Shown piece after piece: positions 8,417 to 15,856 of a stretch of DNA of 64,000 nucleotides. The stretch lies in contig JACJID010000002.1 of assembly GCA_014138725.1 (NCBI GenBank), positions 1,688,001-1,752,000 of the forward strand, read 5' to 3'. The translations under genes were made by a program, and so were the position numbers. Within the stretch, counting starts at the first letter, position 1; each line of letters begins with the position of its first letter. This DNA is from Kutzneria viridogrisea (GTDB lineage Bacteria; Actinomycetota; Actinomycetes; Mycobacteriales; Pseudonocardiaceae). The notes below the pieces were generated by a model that saw only the letters and a program-made list of their open reading frames with translations, was not told the origin of the DNA and ran no database searches.

Positions 8417-9616
8417 ATGACCGCTGTCGAGGACGCCCCGCCGCTGGGGTTCGACCCGTTCCACCCGGCGTTCCAGGCTGATCCCTACGCCCACTACCGC
8501 CCGCTGCGCGAGAGCAGCCCGGTCTACCGCAGCCCGTCCACCGTCTGGGTGCTCAGCAGGCACGCCGACTGCATGGAAGTGCTGCGGGACAACAACTTCG
8601 GACACTACGACGACTCCGGCCAGCACGTGGGCATGAACGGCGCGGTCGGCGACCTGTCCTTCCTGACCATGGACCCGCCCGACCACACCCGGCTGCGCGG
8701 ACTGGTCAGCAAGGCGTTCACGGCCAAGGTGGTGCGCTCCCTGCGGCCACGGGTGCAGGAGCTGGTGGACGAGCTGCTCGCGGGCCTGCGCGGCCGTACC
8801 GAGGTCGACCTGATCAGCGAGTTCGCGCACCCGCTGCCGGTCAAGGTGATCAGCGAGATGCTCGGGGTGCCCGCCGCGGACCAGGACCGGTTCACCGACT
8901 GGTCCAACGCCCTGGCCCGCGGTCTGGACCCCGAGTTCCTGCTCACCCCGCAGCAGCTGGCCTGGCGCAACGAGGCCAAGGCCGAGTTCGACGACTACTT
9001 CCGAGGTCTGATCGAACTGCGCCGGGCCGAGCCCGCCGAGGACCTGCTCAGCGGGCTGGTCGCCGCCGAGCAGGACGGGGTGGTGCTGACCGAGCAGGAG
9101 CTGCTGGACACGCTGACCCTGCTGCTGGTGGCCGGGCACGAGACCACGGTCAACCTGATCGCCAACGGCACGCTCGCCCTGCTGCGCAACCCCGACCAGT
9201 TCGAGGTGCTGCGGGCCAACCCGGACCGCGCGCCCGAGGCCGTCGAGGAGCTGCTGCGCTACGACCCGCCCGTGCAGTTGACCATGCGGGTGGCCAAGTC
9301 CGAGGTGCGGCTCGGCGGCCAGCTGATCAAGCGCAACGACCTGGTGATGGCGCTGATCGGCGCGGCCAACCGCGATCCCGAGGTGTTCGAGGATCCGGAC
9401 CGGCTGGACCTGCTGCGCCCCGCGGGCAGGCAGCTGGCGTTCGGCCAGGGCATCCACTTCTGCCTGGGCGCACCGCTGGCCAGACTGGAGGGCCAGCTGG
9501 CACTGGCCGGTCTGGTACGGGCCTTCCCGGGGATGCGGCTGCTCGAGGAGCACCCGACGTACCGGGAAAACCTGGTGCTGCGTGGGCTCGCCGCGCTGCA
9601 CGTCGGACTCGGCTGA
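8417..9616 (+). CDS. Cytochrome P450
   Basis: 399 residues, a soluble class I bacterial P450. The oxygen-binding I-helix motif AGHETT is at 239-244, the ExxR pair is Glu278/Arg281 in EELLR, and the heme loop FGQGIHFCLGAPLARLEG places the thiolate ligand at Cys349. The start MTAVEDAPPLGFDPFHPAF is standard for the family. No ferredoxin or reductase gene is adjacent. The divergent TetR gene and operator point to ligand-induced expression, as in xenobiotic or biosynthetic P450s; the substrate cannot be assigned. Confidence 0.95.
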   Translation: MTAVEDAPPLGFDPFHPAFQADPYAHYRPLRESSPVYRSPSTVWVLSRHADCMEVLRDNNFGHYDDSGQHVGMNGAVGDLSFLTMDPPDHTRLRGLVSKAFTAKVVRSLRPRVQELVDELLAGLRGRTEVDLISEFAHPLPVKVISEMLGVPAADQDRFTDWSNALARGLDPEFLLTPQQLAWRNEAKAEFDDYFRGLIELRRAEPAEDLLSGLVAAEQDGVVLTEQELLDTLTLLLVAGHETTVNLIANGTLALLRNPDQFEVLRANPDRAPEAVEELLRYDPPVQLTMRVAKSEVRLGGQLIKRNDLVMALIGAANRDPEVFEDPDRLDLLRPAGRQLAFGQGIHFCLGAPLARLEGQLALAGLVRAFPGMRLLEEHPTYRENLVLRGLAALHVGLG

Positions 9617-9620
9617 ACGC

Positions 9621-10067
9621 TCAGCGCACCTCGACCGTCACGGTGAGCTGCTCCAGCGCGGCACAGCGCATCGGGCCGTTGCTGGAGGAGGGGCACAGTG
9701 GGCGAGCCGCGCTCAGTTTCACGGTGCCCGCGTGCTTGGCCACGAACGATGCGTCGGTCTCGCCCTGCGGCACCCGGATCTTCGGGTGCGGGTCGCGGAC
9801 CAGCGCGTCGTTGTCCACCTCAACGCCGTTCCACATGCTGTCGCCGACCGCCTTGAGCGACACCAGCACCGTGCCACCCGCCGTGACGCACACGGTGCGG
9901 CCGTTGTCGGTGGCCGTGACGGTCGGCGACTGCTGGCAGGTGCCGCTGCTGGTCGGCGTGGCCGAACTGGGCGGGCCCGCCGCGGAGTCGATGCTCCCGT
10001 GCGCGGCGCAGCCCGCCGCGAGCACCGCCACCGCCACCGCCGTCACCGCTGTACCACCGGCTCGCAT
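9621..10067 (-). CDS. Secreted lipoprotein, hypothetical
   Basis: 148 residues; GGGAGG sits 4 bases before ATG 10067. The signal peptide ends in the lipobox LAAGC, so the mature N-terminal Cys is lipidated. The remainder is a compact domain with two Cys pairs (SGTCQQS, TVCVTAG, RPLCPSS, MRCAAL), LVSLKAVGD and TVKLSAARPL, likely a small beta-sandwich. No family is recognised with confidence. It may share a transcript with the CPBP protease gene, whose stop is 62 bases upstream. Confidence 0.75.
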   Translation of the reverse strand: MRAGGTAVTAVAVAVLAAGCAAHGSIDSAAGPPSSATPTSSGTCQQSPTVTATDNGRTVCVTAGGTVLVSLKAVGDSMWNGVEVDNDALVRDPHPKIRVPQGETDASFVAKHAGTVKLSAARPLCPSSSNGPMRCAALEQLTVTVEVR

Positions 10068-10129
10068 GTCGCCTCCCTGGTGTCGTCTCCTGCGGAAGGG
10101 ACGGTGCCCGCGGGCCGCGGGGTTGCACG

Positions 10130-10963
10130 TCAGTGCTCCAGGGCTGGTCGCGCGGGGTGGCCGGACTCGCCCACCCGCTTGCGCAGCACCAGGATCAGGC
10201 CCGCGGCCAGCAGCCAGCTCACCACGCTGGCCGGGCCCACCAGCAGCGGGTCCACGGCGCGGCCACCGGCGGAGACCGCCTTGATCAGGTCGGGTGCGAG
10301 CTGGCTGACCACGGCGTGCGCGAGCACGGTGGGCCACACCGAGCCGGTGACCAGGCGCAGGAACCCGATCAGCACGCCGATCAGCACGGTGGACACCAGC
10401 ACGCAGACCAGGCCCACCAGCGGCGGGTGGCCGGGGTACTGGGCGCCCAGCACGGTGACCGGGGCGTGCCACAGGCCCCAGACCACCCCGCCCGCCAGCA
10501 GCGCGGGCCAGGTGCCCAGCGGTAACAGGCGGGGCAGCAGGAAGCCCTGCCAACCCAACTCCTCCCCCAGGAACAGCGGCAGGCTCACCAGGTAGGACAG
10601 CAGGATGCCGCCGACCTGGACGTGGCCGAGGTCCACCGGGAACACCCCAAGCGCCGAGCTGAGGCCCAGGGAGAGCAGGAGGATCGCGGTCGGGGCCCCG
10701 AACCCGGTCAGGCAGTGCCGCCACTGCCCGCGCGGCCAAACCAGCCCGACCGCCCGGACCGAGCGGGTGACCGCGAGCGCCGCGAGTGCGGGCGTGGCCA
10801 TCATCGCCGCGATGATCACCTGCACCCACGGACCGTCCACCTGGGTCGTGCTCGTGCGTTGGAATCCGCTCCCCCACAGGGGAATCGTCACCGCCCACGC
10901 CCCGGCGAAGGCCAGCAGCAGGAAGGTGGCGACCTGGTTGCGCGCTATCTTTGCGGTGCTCAC
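10130..10963 (-). CDS. CPBP family intramembrane metalloprotease
   Basis: 277 residues, eight or so membrane helices. Start taken at GTG 10963; no clear ribosome site precedes it, so it may be leaderless. CPBP/Abi motifs are present: GEELGWQGFLLPRL (the first motif usually reads EExxxR, with Arg where Gln stands here), GLWHAPV and HAVVSQ, which contribute the glutamate and histidines of the active site. Such proteases process prenylated proteins or act in bacteriocin immunity and envelope stress. It is divergent from a kinase/response-regulator pair with a symmetrical site between them. Confidence 0.85.
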   Translation of the reverse strand: MSTAKIARNQVATFLLLAFAGAWAVTIPLWGSGFQRTSTTQVDGPWVQVIIAAMMATPALAALAVTRSVRAVGLVWPRGQWRHCLTGFGAPTAILLLSLGLSSALGVFPVDLGHVQVGGILLSYLVSLPLFLGEELGWQGFLLPRLLPLGTWPALLAGGVVWGLWHAPVTVLGAQYPGHPPLVGLVCVLVSTVLIGVLIGFLRLVTGSVWPTVLAHAVVSQLAPDLIKAVSAGGRAVDPLLVGPASVVSWLLAAGLILVLRKRVGESGHPARPALEH

Positions 10964-11019
10964 ACACTCAACGTAGGAAGACCCGGGGCGCCGTCCCAGG
11001 GTGCGCGCACCCCGAACGG

Positions 11020-11037
11020 GGTGTAGCCAGCTACACC
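11020..11037. promoter_or_regulatory. Symmetrical site GGTGTAG-N4-CTACACC
   Basis: Perfect 7-bp inverted repeat with 4-nt spacer just upstream of the kinase start at 11051 and 57 bases from the CPBP start. A similar GTGTAG-N5-CTACAC occurs at 29420-29436. Candidate binding site for the LuxR-type regulator encoded next door. Confidence 0.45.
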
Positions 11038-11050
11038 ATCTCGGGGGGCG

Positions 11051-12127
11051 ATGGTGCGGGAATCGCTGCGGGCCACCGGGTACCTGGCCGTCGGCGCGGG
11101 AACGGCGTTGCTCGCACTGGTCACCCTGCCGCTGGGGCCATACGGGCGCCGCGTGGCCGCGGTCGAACGCAGCCGGGCGGGCCGGCGGCTGGGCACCACC
11201 ATCGAAGCCGGGGAATCCCCGCGCGTGCTGCTCTGGCACCTCGGCCACGGCCTGTCCGGGCTCGTGCTGGGCTACCTCGCGCTCGGGCTGTGGCCGGTGC
11301 TGCTGCTCGCGCTGGGGCTACCGCTGTGGTGGCGGCTGCTGCCCGGCGGCGTCCTGCTGAGCTTCGGCCCGGTCGCCACCGGCGTGCCCAGCGCGCTGCT
11401 GCTCGGGCTCGTCCAAGCGGCGCTGGTCCTCGCACTGCTCGTCGTGGCGCTGCCGAGGCTGGCGACCGGGCAGGCCCGGCTGGCCGAGGTGCTGTTGCGG
11501 CCCACGGCGCGGGAGCGCGGCGAGCGGGCGGTGCTGGCGCACGGGGACGAGGTGCACCGGATCGAGCGCGACCTGCACGACGGGACGCAGGCCCAGCTGG
11601 TGGCGATCTCGCTGCGGCTGGGACTGGCCGAGCGCGCGTTCAGCGCGAACCCGGCCGGGGCGCTGGACCTGGTGCGCGAGGCGCACGACGGGGTGGAACA
11701 GGCGCTGGTCGACCTGCGCCACCTCGTGCACGGCGTGCACCCGCCGGTGCTGACCGAGCGCGGGCTGGTCGGGGCGGTGCGCGGGCTGGCGGCGCGCTGC
11801 GGGGTGCCCACCTCGGTGCGGGCCGGCCGGGACCTGGACCGGCTGGCGCCGGCCGTCGAGGCGGCTCTGTACTTCGTGGTGGCCGAGGCGCTGACCAACG
11901 TCACCCGGCACGGTGAAGCGTCCGAGGTGTGTGTCCGCATCGGGCGGTCCCGGCGCTCGGTGTGGGTGAGCGTGCGCGACGACGGCCGCGGCGGTGCCGC
12001 CGAGCGAGTGGGCGGCGGGCTGGCCGGGATCCGGCGCAGGGTCGCCGCGCTGGCCGGGCGGACCCGGCTGACCAGCCCACCGGGTGGGCCGACCGAACTG
12101 AGGGTGGTGCTGCCGTGCGGATCGTGA
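11051..12127 (+). CDS. Sensor histidine kinase, NarL-system type
   Basis: 358 residues. Four hydrophobic segments span residues 10-140, with no large extracellular loop. The HisKA_3 phosphoacceptor is the His in ERDLHDGTQAQL, followed by the HATPase domain with VAEALTNVTRH and DDGRGGA. The pattern is of the DesK/LiaS kinases that sense membrane state. It overlaps the response-regulator start by 13 bases, so the pair is co-translated. Divergent from a CPBP protease, suggesting an envelope or antimicrobial-peptide role (inference). Confidence 0.9.
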   Translation: MVRESLRATGYLAVGAGTALLALVTLPLGPYGRRVAAVERSRAGRRLGTTIEAGESPRVLLWHLGHGLSGLVLGYLALGLWPVLLLALGLPLWWRLLPGGVLLSFGPVATGVPSALLLGLVQAALVLALLVVALPRLATGQARLAEVLLRPTARERGERAVLAHGDEVHRIERDLHDGTQAQLVAISLRLGLAERAFSANPAGALDLVREAHDGVEQALVDLRHLVHGVHPPVLTERGLVGAVRGLAARCGVPTSVRAGRDLDRLAPAVEAALYFVVAEALTNVTRHGEASEVCVRIGRSRRSVWVSVRDDGRGGAAERVGGGLAGIRRRVAALAGRTRLTSPPGGPTELRVVLPCGS

Positions 12128-12753
12128 TCGCCGAGGACAACGCGTTGCTGGCCGAGGGCCTGGTGCTGCTGCTGACCAGCGTGGGCCACGAGGTCGCGGC
12201 CCTGGTGGGCAGCGGCCCGGAGGTGGTGCCCGCGCTGCTGGAGCACCGGCCGGACGTGGCCGTCGTGGACGTGCGGCTGCCGCCGACCCGCACCGACGAG
12301 GGCCTGCGCGCGGTGCTGGCCGTCCGCGAGCGGCTACCCGGGCTGCCCGTGCTCGTGCTGTCCCAGCACGTGGAGCAGGGCTGCGCCGCCGACCTGCTGG
12401 CCGGGGGCGCGCAGGGGCTGGGCTACCTGCTCAAGGACCGGGTGGGCCGGGTGCAAGACTTCCTGGACGCCCTGGAGCGGGTGGCCGGCGGCGGCACCGC
12501 GCTGGACCCCGAGGTGGTCTCGACGCTGCTGAGCAGGCGAGACGACCCGCTGGAGGGCCTGACACCGCGGGAGCGTGAGGTGCTGTCCCTGATGGCACAG
12601 GGGCACGCCAACGGCACGATCGCCGAGCTGCTGGTGATCACCGAGCGGGCGGTCAGCAAGCACATCGCCAACATCTTCGCCAAGCTCGACCTCCCGCCGA
12701 CCGACGCGGGGCACCGCAGGGTGCTCGCGGTGCTGCGGCACCTGCGGGCCTGA
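12115..12753 (+). CDS. LuxR/NarL-family response regulator
   Basis: 212 residues from a GTG within the end of the kinase gene. The receiver domain has the acidic pair in VIAEDN and phospho-Asp in VVDVRLPP; the C-terminal helix-turn-helix reads LTPREREVLSLMAQGHANGT followed by IAELLVITERAVSKHIANIF. Partner of the kinase at 11051-12127. The symmetrical GTGTAG site upstream of the kinase gene is a candidate autoregulatory target. Confidence 0.92.
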   Translation: MRIVIAEDNALLAEGLVLLLTSVGHEVAALVGSGPEVVPALLEHRPDVAVVDVRLPPTRTDEGLRAVLAVRERLPGLPVLVLSQHVEQGCAADLLAGGAQGLGYLLKDRVGRVQDFLDALERVAGGGTALDPEVVSTLLSRRDDPLEGLTPREREVLSLMAQGHANGTIAELLVITERAVSKHIANIFAKLDLPPTDAGHRRVLAVLRHLRA

Positions 12754-12757
12754 GCCG

Positions 12758-12799
12758 AGTGGTCCAGACCTTGACACTGCGTGCCGGTCTGTATGCAAT
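12758..12799 (+). promoter_or_regulatory. Promoter with DasR-like (dre) operator before hexosaminidase gene
   Basis: AGTGGTCCAGACCTTG at 12758-12773 keeps the TGGTCnAGACC core of the DasR operator ACTGGTCTAGACCACT (11 of 16 identical). It overlaps TTGACA at 12771-12776, which with TGCAAT 17 bases later (12794-12799) forms a plausible promoter 44 bases from the GTG start. Confidence 0.65.
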
Positions 12800-12842
12800 G
12801 AGCCAAGCCGCCGCGTTCCCGGCATCGTTGCAGGAGGACGAC

Positions 12843-14426
12843 GTGACCGTTCGCCCCTACCCACGAAGGCTGGCCTCCGCGCTGACGGCACTGGCCGTCT
12901 GCGGCGGGCTGGCCGTGACCGCCGATGCCGCGCAGGCGGCGCCCAGACAGGTGGTCCCCTACAGCCACCTCGTACCCGCCCCGGTGACGGCCAGCCAGTC
13001 CGGCGCGACCTTCACGCTCGGCCCGGCGGCCCGGATCTCGGCTGCCGGGGCGGCGGCCGAGGTGGGCCAGTACCTCGCCTCGGTGCTGCGCCCGGCCACC
13101 GGCTACCCGCTGCCCGTGGACAGCAGGTCCAGCCACGCCGCGGGCATCACGCTGCTGCTGTCCGGGGCCGGTCCGGAGCTCGGCGACGAGGGCTACCGGC
13201 TGGAGGTCACCGGCAACGGGGTCACCCTGCGCGCGAACAAGCCGGCCGGGCTGTTCTCCGGGGTGCAGACCCTGCGCCAACTGTTTCCCGCGAGCATCGA
13301 CAGCGGCAAGCGCCAGCGCGGGCCGTGGCAGGTGCAGGGCGGCACGATCTCCGACGCGCCCCGGTTCGCCTACCGCGGTGCGATGCTCGACGTGGCCAGG
13401 CACTTCTTCGGGGTGGACGCGGTCAAGCGCTACATCGACCAGCTCGCCAGGTACAAGGTGAACACCCTGCACCTGCACCTGACCGACGACCAGGGCTGGC
13501 GCATCGCCATCAACAGCTGGCCCAAGCTGGCCACCTACGGCGGCAGCACCCAGGTCGGCGGCGGCAAGGGCGGCTACTACACCCAGGCCCAGTACCGCGA
13601 CCTCGTGGCGTACGCGCAGAGCCGGTTCATCACGGTGATCCCCGAGATGGACATGCCCGGGCACACCAACGCCGCGCTGGCCTCCTACGCCGAGCTGAAC
13701 TGCAACGGGGTCGCCCCGCCGCTCTACACCGGTACCGAGGTGGGCTTCAGCTCCCTGTGCACCGGCAAGGACATCACCTACAAGTTCCTCGACGAGGTGA
13801 TCGGTGAACTGGCCGCGCTGACCCCCGGCCCGTACATCCACATCGGCGGGGACGAGGCGCACTCCACCACCGACGCCGACTACAAGCCGTTCATCGCGCG
13901 GGTGCAGCAGATCGTGGCCGCGCACGGCAAGAAGGCGCTGGGCTGGCACGACATCAGCAAGGCCGCGCTGCAGCCCGGCACGGTCGGCCAGTTCTGGGGC
14001 ACCGGGCCCACCGACGCCAACGTGCAGGCCGCCGCCGCCAAGGGCACGCACTACGTGCTGTCCCCGGCGAACCTGGCTTACCTGGACATGAAGTACGACG
14101 CCTCGACCAAGCTCGGCCAGAACTGGGCCGGGTACATCGAGGTCCGCGACTCGTACAACTGGAACCCGGGCGGGTACCTCACCGGGGTGAACGCCAGCCA
14201 GGTGGACGGGGTCGAGGCCCCGCTGTGGACCGAGACGATCACCAGCACCGCGGACATCGACTACATGGTGTTCCCGCGCGTGGCGGCCATCGCCGAGCTG
14301 GGCTGGTCCCCGGCGAGCACGCACAACTGGGACCAGTTCAAGGTCCGCCTCGGCTCGCAGGCGCCCCGCTGGAAGGCCCAGGGCGTCAACTACTACGCAT
14401 CGCCCCAGGTCCCCTGGGCCAGCTGA
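12843..14426 (+). CDS. Secreted beta-N-acetylhexosaminidase, GH20
   Basis: 527 residues from GTG 12843, set by AGGAGG 5 bases upstream. A signal peptide ends near AQA-AP (residue 32). After a GH20b-like N-terminal domain with RYLASV-like and GVQTLRQLFP motifs comes the TIM barrel: MLDVARHFFGVDAVKRYID, HLHLTDDQGWRI, and HIGGDEAH near residue 337, whose Asp-Glu pair is the catalytic signature for substrate-assisted hydrolysis. WTETI and WSP complete the active site. It releases GlcNAc from chitobiose or murein fragments outside the cell. A DasR-like site in its promoter fits GlcNAc-responsive control. A dispersed palindrome follows the stop. Confidence 0.95.
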   Translation: MTVRPYPRRLASALTALAVCGGLAVTADAAQAAPRQVVPYSHLVPAPVTASQSGATFTLGPAARISAAGAAAEVGQYLASVLRPATGYPLPVDSRSSHAAGITLLLSGAGPELGDEGYRLEVTGNGVTLRANKPAGLFSGVQTLRQLFPASIDSGKRQRGPWQVQGGTISDAPRFAYRGAMLDVARHFFGVDAVKRYIDQLARYKVNTLHLHLTDDQGWRIAINSWPKLATYGGSTQVGGGKGGYYTQAQYRDLVAYAQSRFITVIPEMDMPGHTNAALASYAELNCNGVAPPLYTGTEVGFSSLCTGKDITYKFLDEVIGELAALTPGPYIHIGGDEAHSTTDADYKPFIARVQQIVAAHGKKALGWHDISKAALQPGTVGQFWGTGPTDANVQAAAAKGTHYVLSPANLAYLDMKYDASTKLGQNWAGYIEVRDSYNWNPGGYLTGVNASQVDGVEAPLWTETITSTADIDYMVFPRVAAIAELGWSPASTHNWDQFKVRLGSQAPRWKAQGVNYYASPQVPWAS

Positions 14427-14441
14427 TCCCGCCTCCAGAGA

Positions 14442-14496
14442 TGCCATGAAAGTGCCGTTCCTTGCGTTGAACGCAAGGAACGGCACTTTCATGGCA
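14442..14496. repeat. Dispersed GAAAGTGCC palindrome, copy 2
   Basis: Perfect 27-bp arms around a single-base loop, beginning TGCCATGAAAGTGCC, 15 bases after the hexosaminidase stop. The arm core differs from copy 1 yet remains fully self-complementary, which implies compensatory change. Probable terminator. Confidence 0.85.
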
Positions 14497-14623
14497 CACC
14501 CGCCCGCCCCGCGGCGTGAAGCAGCTCACATCCCGGCCGGTATGTAAAACAAGCAGGCCGGATTGATTGTTATTTGCGGCGGCGCTACCTTCGTGGGGAG
14601 GCCCACCCAGGAGGCGCACACCC

Positions 14624-15838
14624 ATGAGCAGCGAAGCTTTTGTGTTCGATGCGGTCCGTACCCCGCGAGGGCGGGGCAAGCAGACCGGTTCACTGCACGA
14701 GGTCAAGCCCGTCTCGCTGGTCGTCGGACTGATCGACGAGCTGCGGACGCGCTACCCCGACCTCGACCCGGCCCGCATCGACGACATCGTCCTGGGCTGC
14801 GTCAGCCCGGTCGGTGACCAGGGCGCGGACATCGCGAAGACGGCGGCGCTGGCCGCCGGGCTGCCGAACACGGTGGCCGGGGTCCAGCTCAACCGCTTCT
14901 GCGCCTCCGGCCTGGAGGCGTTCAACACCGCGGCGCAGAAGGTCCGCTCCGGCTGGGAGGACCTGATCCTGGCCGGCGGCGTGGAGTCGATGTCCCGCGT
15001 GCCGATGGGCTCCGACGGCGGGGCCTGGGCCATGGACCCGGAGACCAACTACGACACCAGCTTCGTGCCGCAGGGCATCGGCGCGGACCTGATCGCCACG
15101 ATCGAGGGCTGGTCCCGCGAGGACGTGGACGCCTACGCGGTGGAGTCGCAGGCCCGCGCGGCCAAGGCGTGGAGCAACGGCTACTTCGCCCGCTCGGTCG
15201 TGCCGATCAAGGACCGCAACGGGGTCGTGGTGCTCGACCACGACGAGCACGTCCGCGCGGGCACCACGCTGGACGCCCTCGGCGGCCTCAAGCCCTCCTT
15301 CGCCGCCATGGGCGAGATGGGCGGCTTCGACGCCGTCGCGTTGCAGAAGTACCACTGGGTGGAGCGCATCGACCACGTGCACACCGCGGGCAACTCCTCG
15401 GGCATCGTGGACGGGGCCGCGCTGGTGGCGGTGGGCAGCGAGGCCATCGGCAGGGAGCTCGGGCTCACCCCGCGCGCCCGCGTGGTCGCCACGGCGGTCA
15501 GCGGCGCCGACCCCACGATCATGCTCACCGGCCCCGCCCCGGCCTGCCGCAAGGCGCTGGCCAAGGCTGGGCTGACCGTGGACGACCTCGACCTGGTCGA
15601 GATGAACGAGGCGTTCGCGGCCGTGGTGCTGCGCTTCATGCGCGACCTGGACCTGCCCTGGGAGAAGGTCAACGTCAACGGCGGCGCGATCGCGCTGGGC
15701 CACCCGCTGGGCGCCACCGGCGCGATGCTGGTGGGCACCCTGATCGACGAGCTGGAGCGGCGCGAGGGCCGCTACGGCATGGTCACCCTGTGCATCGGCG
15801 GCGGCATGGGCATCGCCACCATCATCGAGCGCGTCTGA
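14624..15838 (+). CDS. fadA: Acetyl-CoA C-acyltransferase (thiolase)
   Basis: 404 residues; AGGAGG 9 bases before ATG 14624 sets the start at [19 protein letters not shown]. Thiolase motifs: nucleophile Cys93 in [27 protein letters not shown] with the catalytic His, and CIGGGMG with the second Cys near the C-terminus. It catalyses the last step of fatty-acid beta-oxidation, releasing acetyl-CoA, in the cytoplasm. It forms an operon with the multifunctional FadB-type gene 18 bases downstream. The 197-bp upstream region has an AT-rich promoter-like stretch (TGTAAAAC, GATTGATTGTTAT). Confidence 0.92.
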   Translation: MSSEAFVFDAVRTPRGRGKQTGSLHEVKPVSLVVGLIDELRTRYPDLDPARIDDIVLGCVSPVGDQGADIAKTAALAAGLPNTVAGVQLNRFCASGLEAFNTAAQKVRSGWEDLILAGGVESMSRVPMGSDGGAWAMDPETNYDTSFVPQGIGADLIATIEGWSREDVDAYAVESQARAAKAWSNGYFARSVVPIKDRNGVVVLDHDEHVRAGTTLDALGGLKPSFAAMGEMGGFDAVALQKYHWVERIDHVHTAGNSSGIVDGAALVAVGSEAIGRELGLTPRARVVATAVSGADPTIMLTGPAPACRKALAKAGLTVDDLDLVEMNEAFAAVVLRFMRDLDLPWEKVNVNGGAIALGHPLGATGAMLVGTLIDELERREGRYGMVTLCIGGGMGIATIIERV

Positions 15839-15856
15839 GCGGGAGCGGACTTCAGC

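Noticed and set aside
8417-9616. P450, carotenoid oxygenase, FAAL and flavin monooxygenase as one biosynthetic gene cluster
   Set aside because: They are scattered over 45 kb among housekeeping genes with separate regulators, and no core synthase (PKS, NRPS, terpene) is present.
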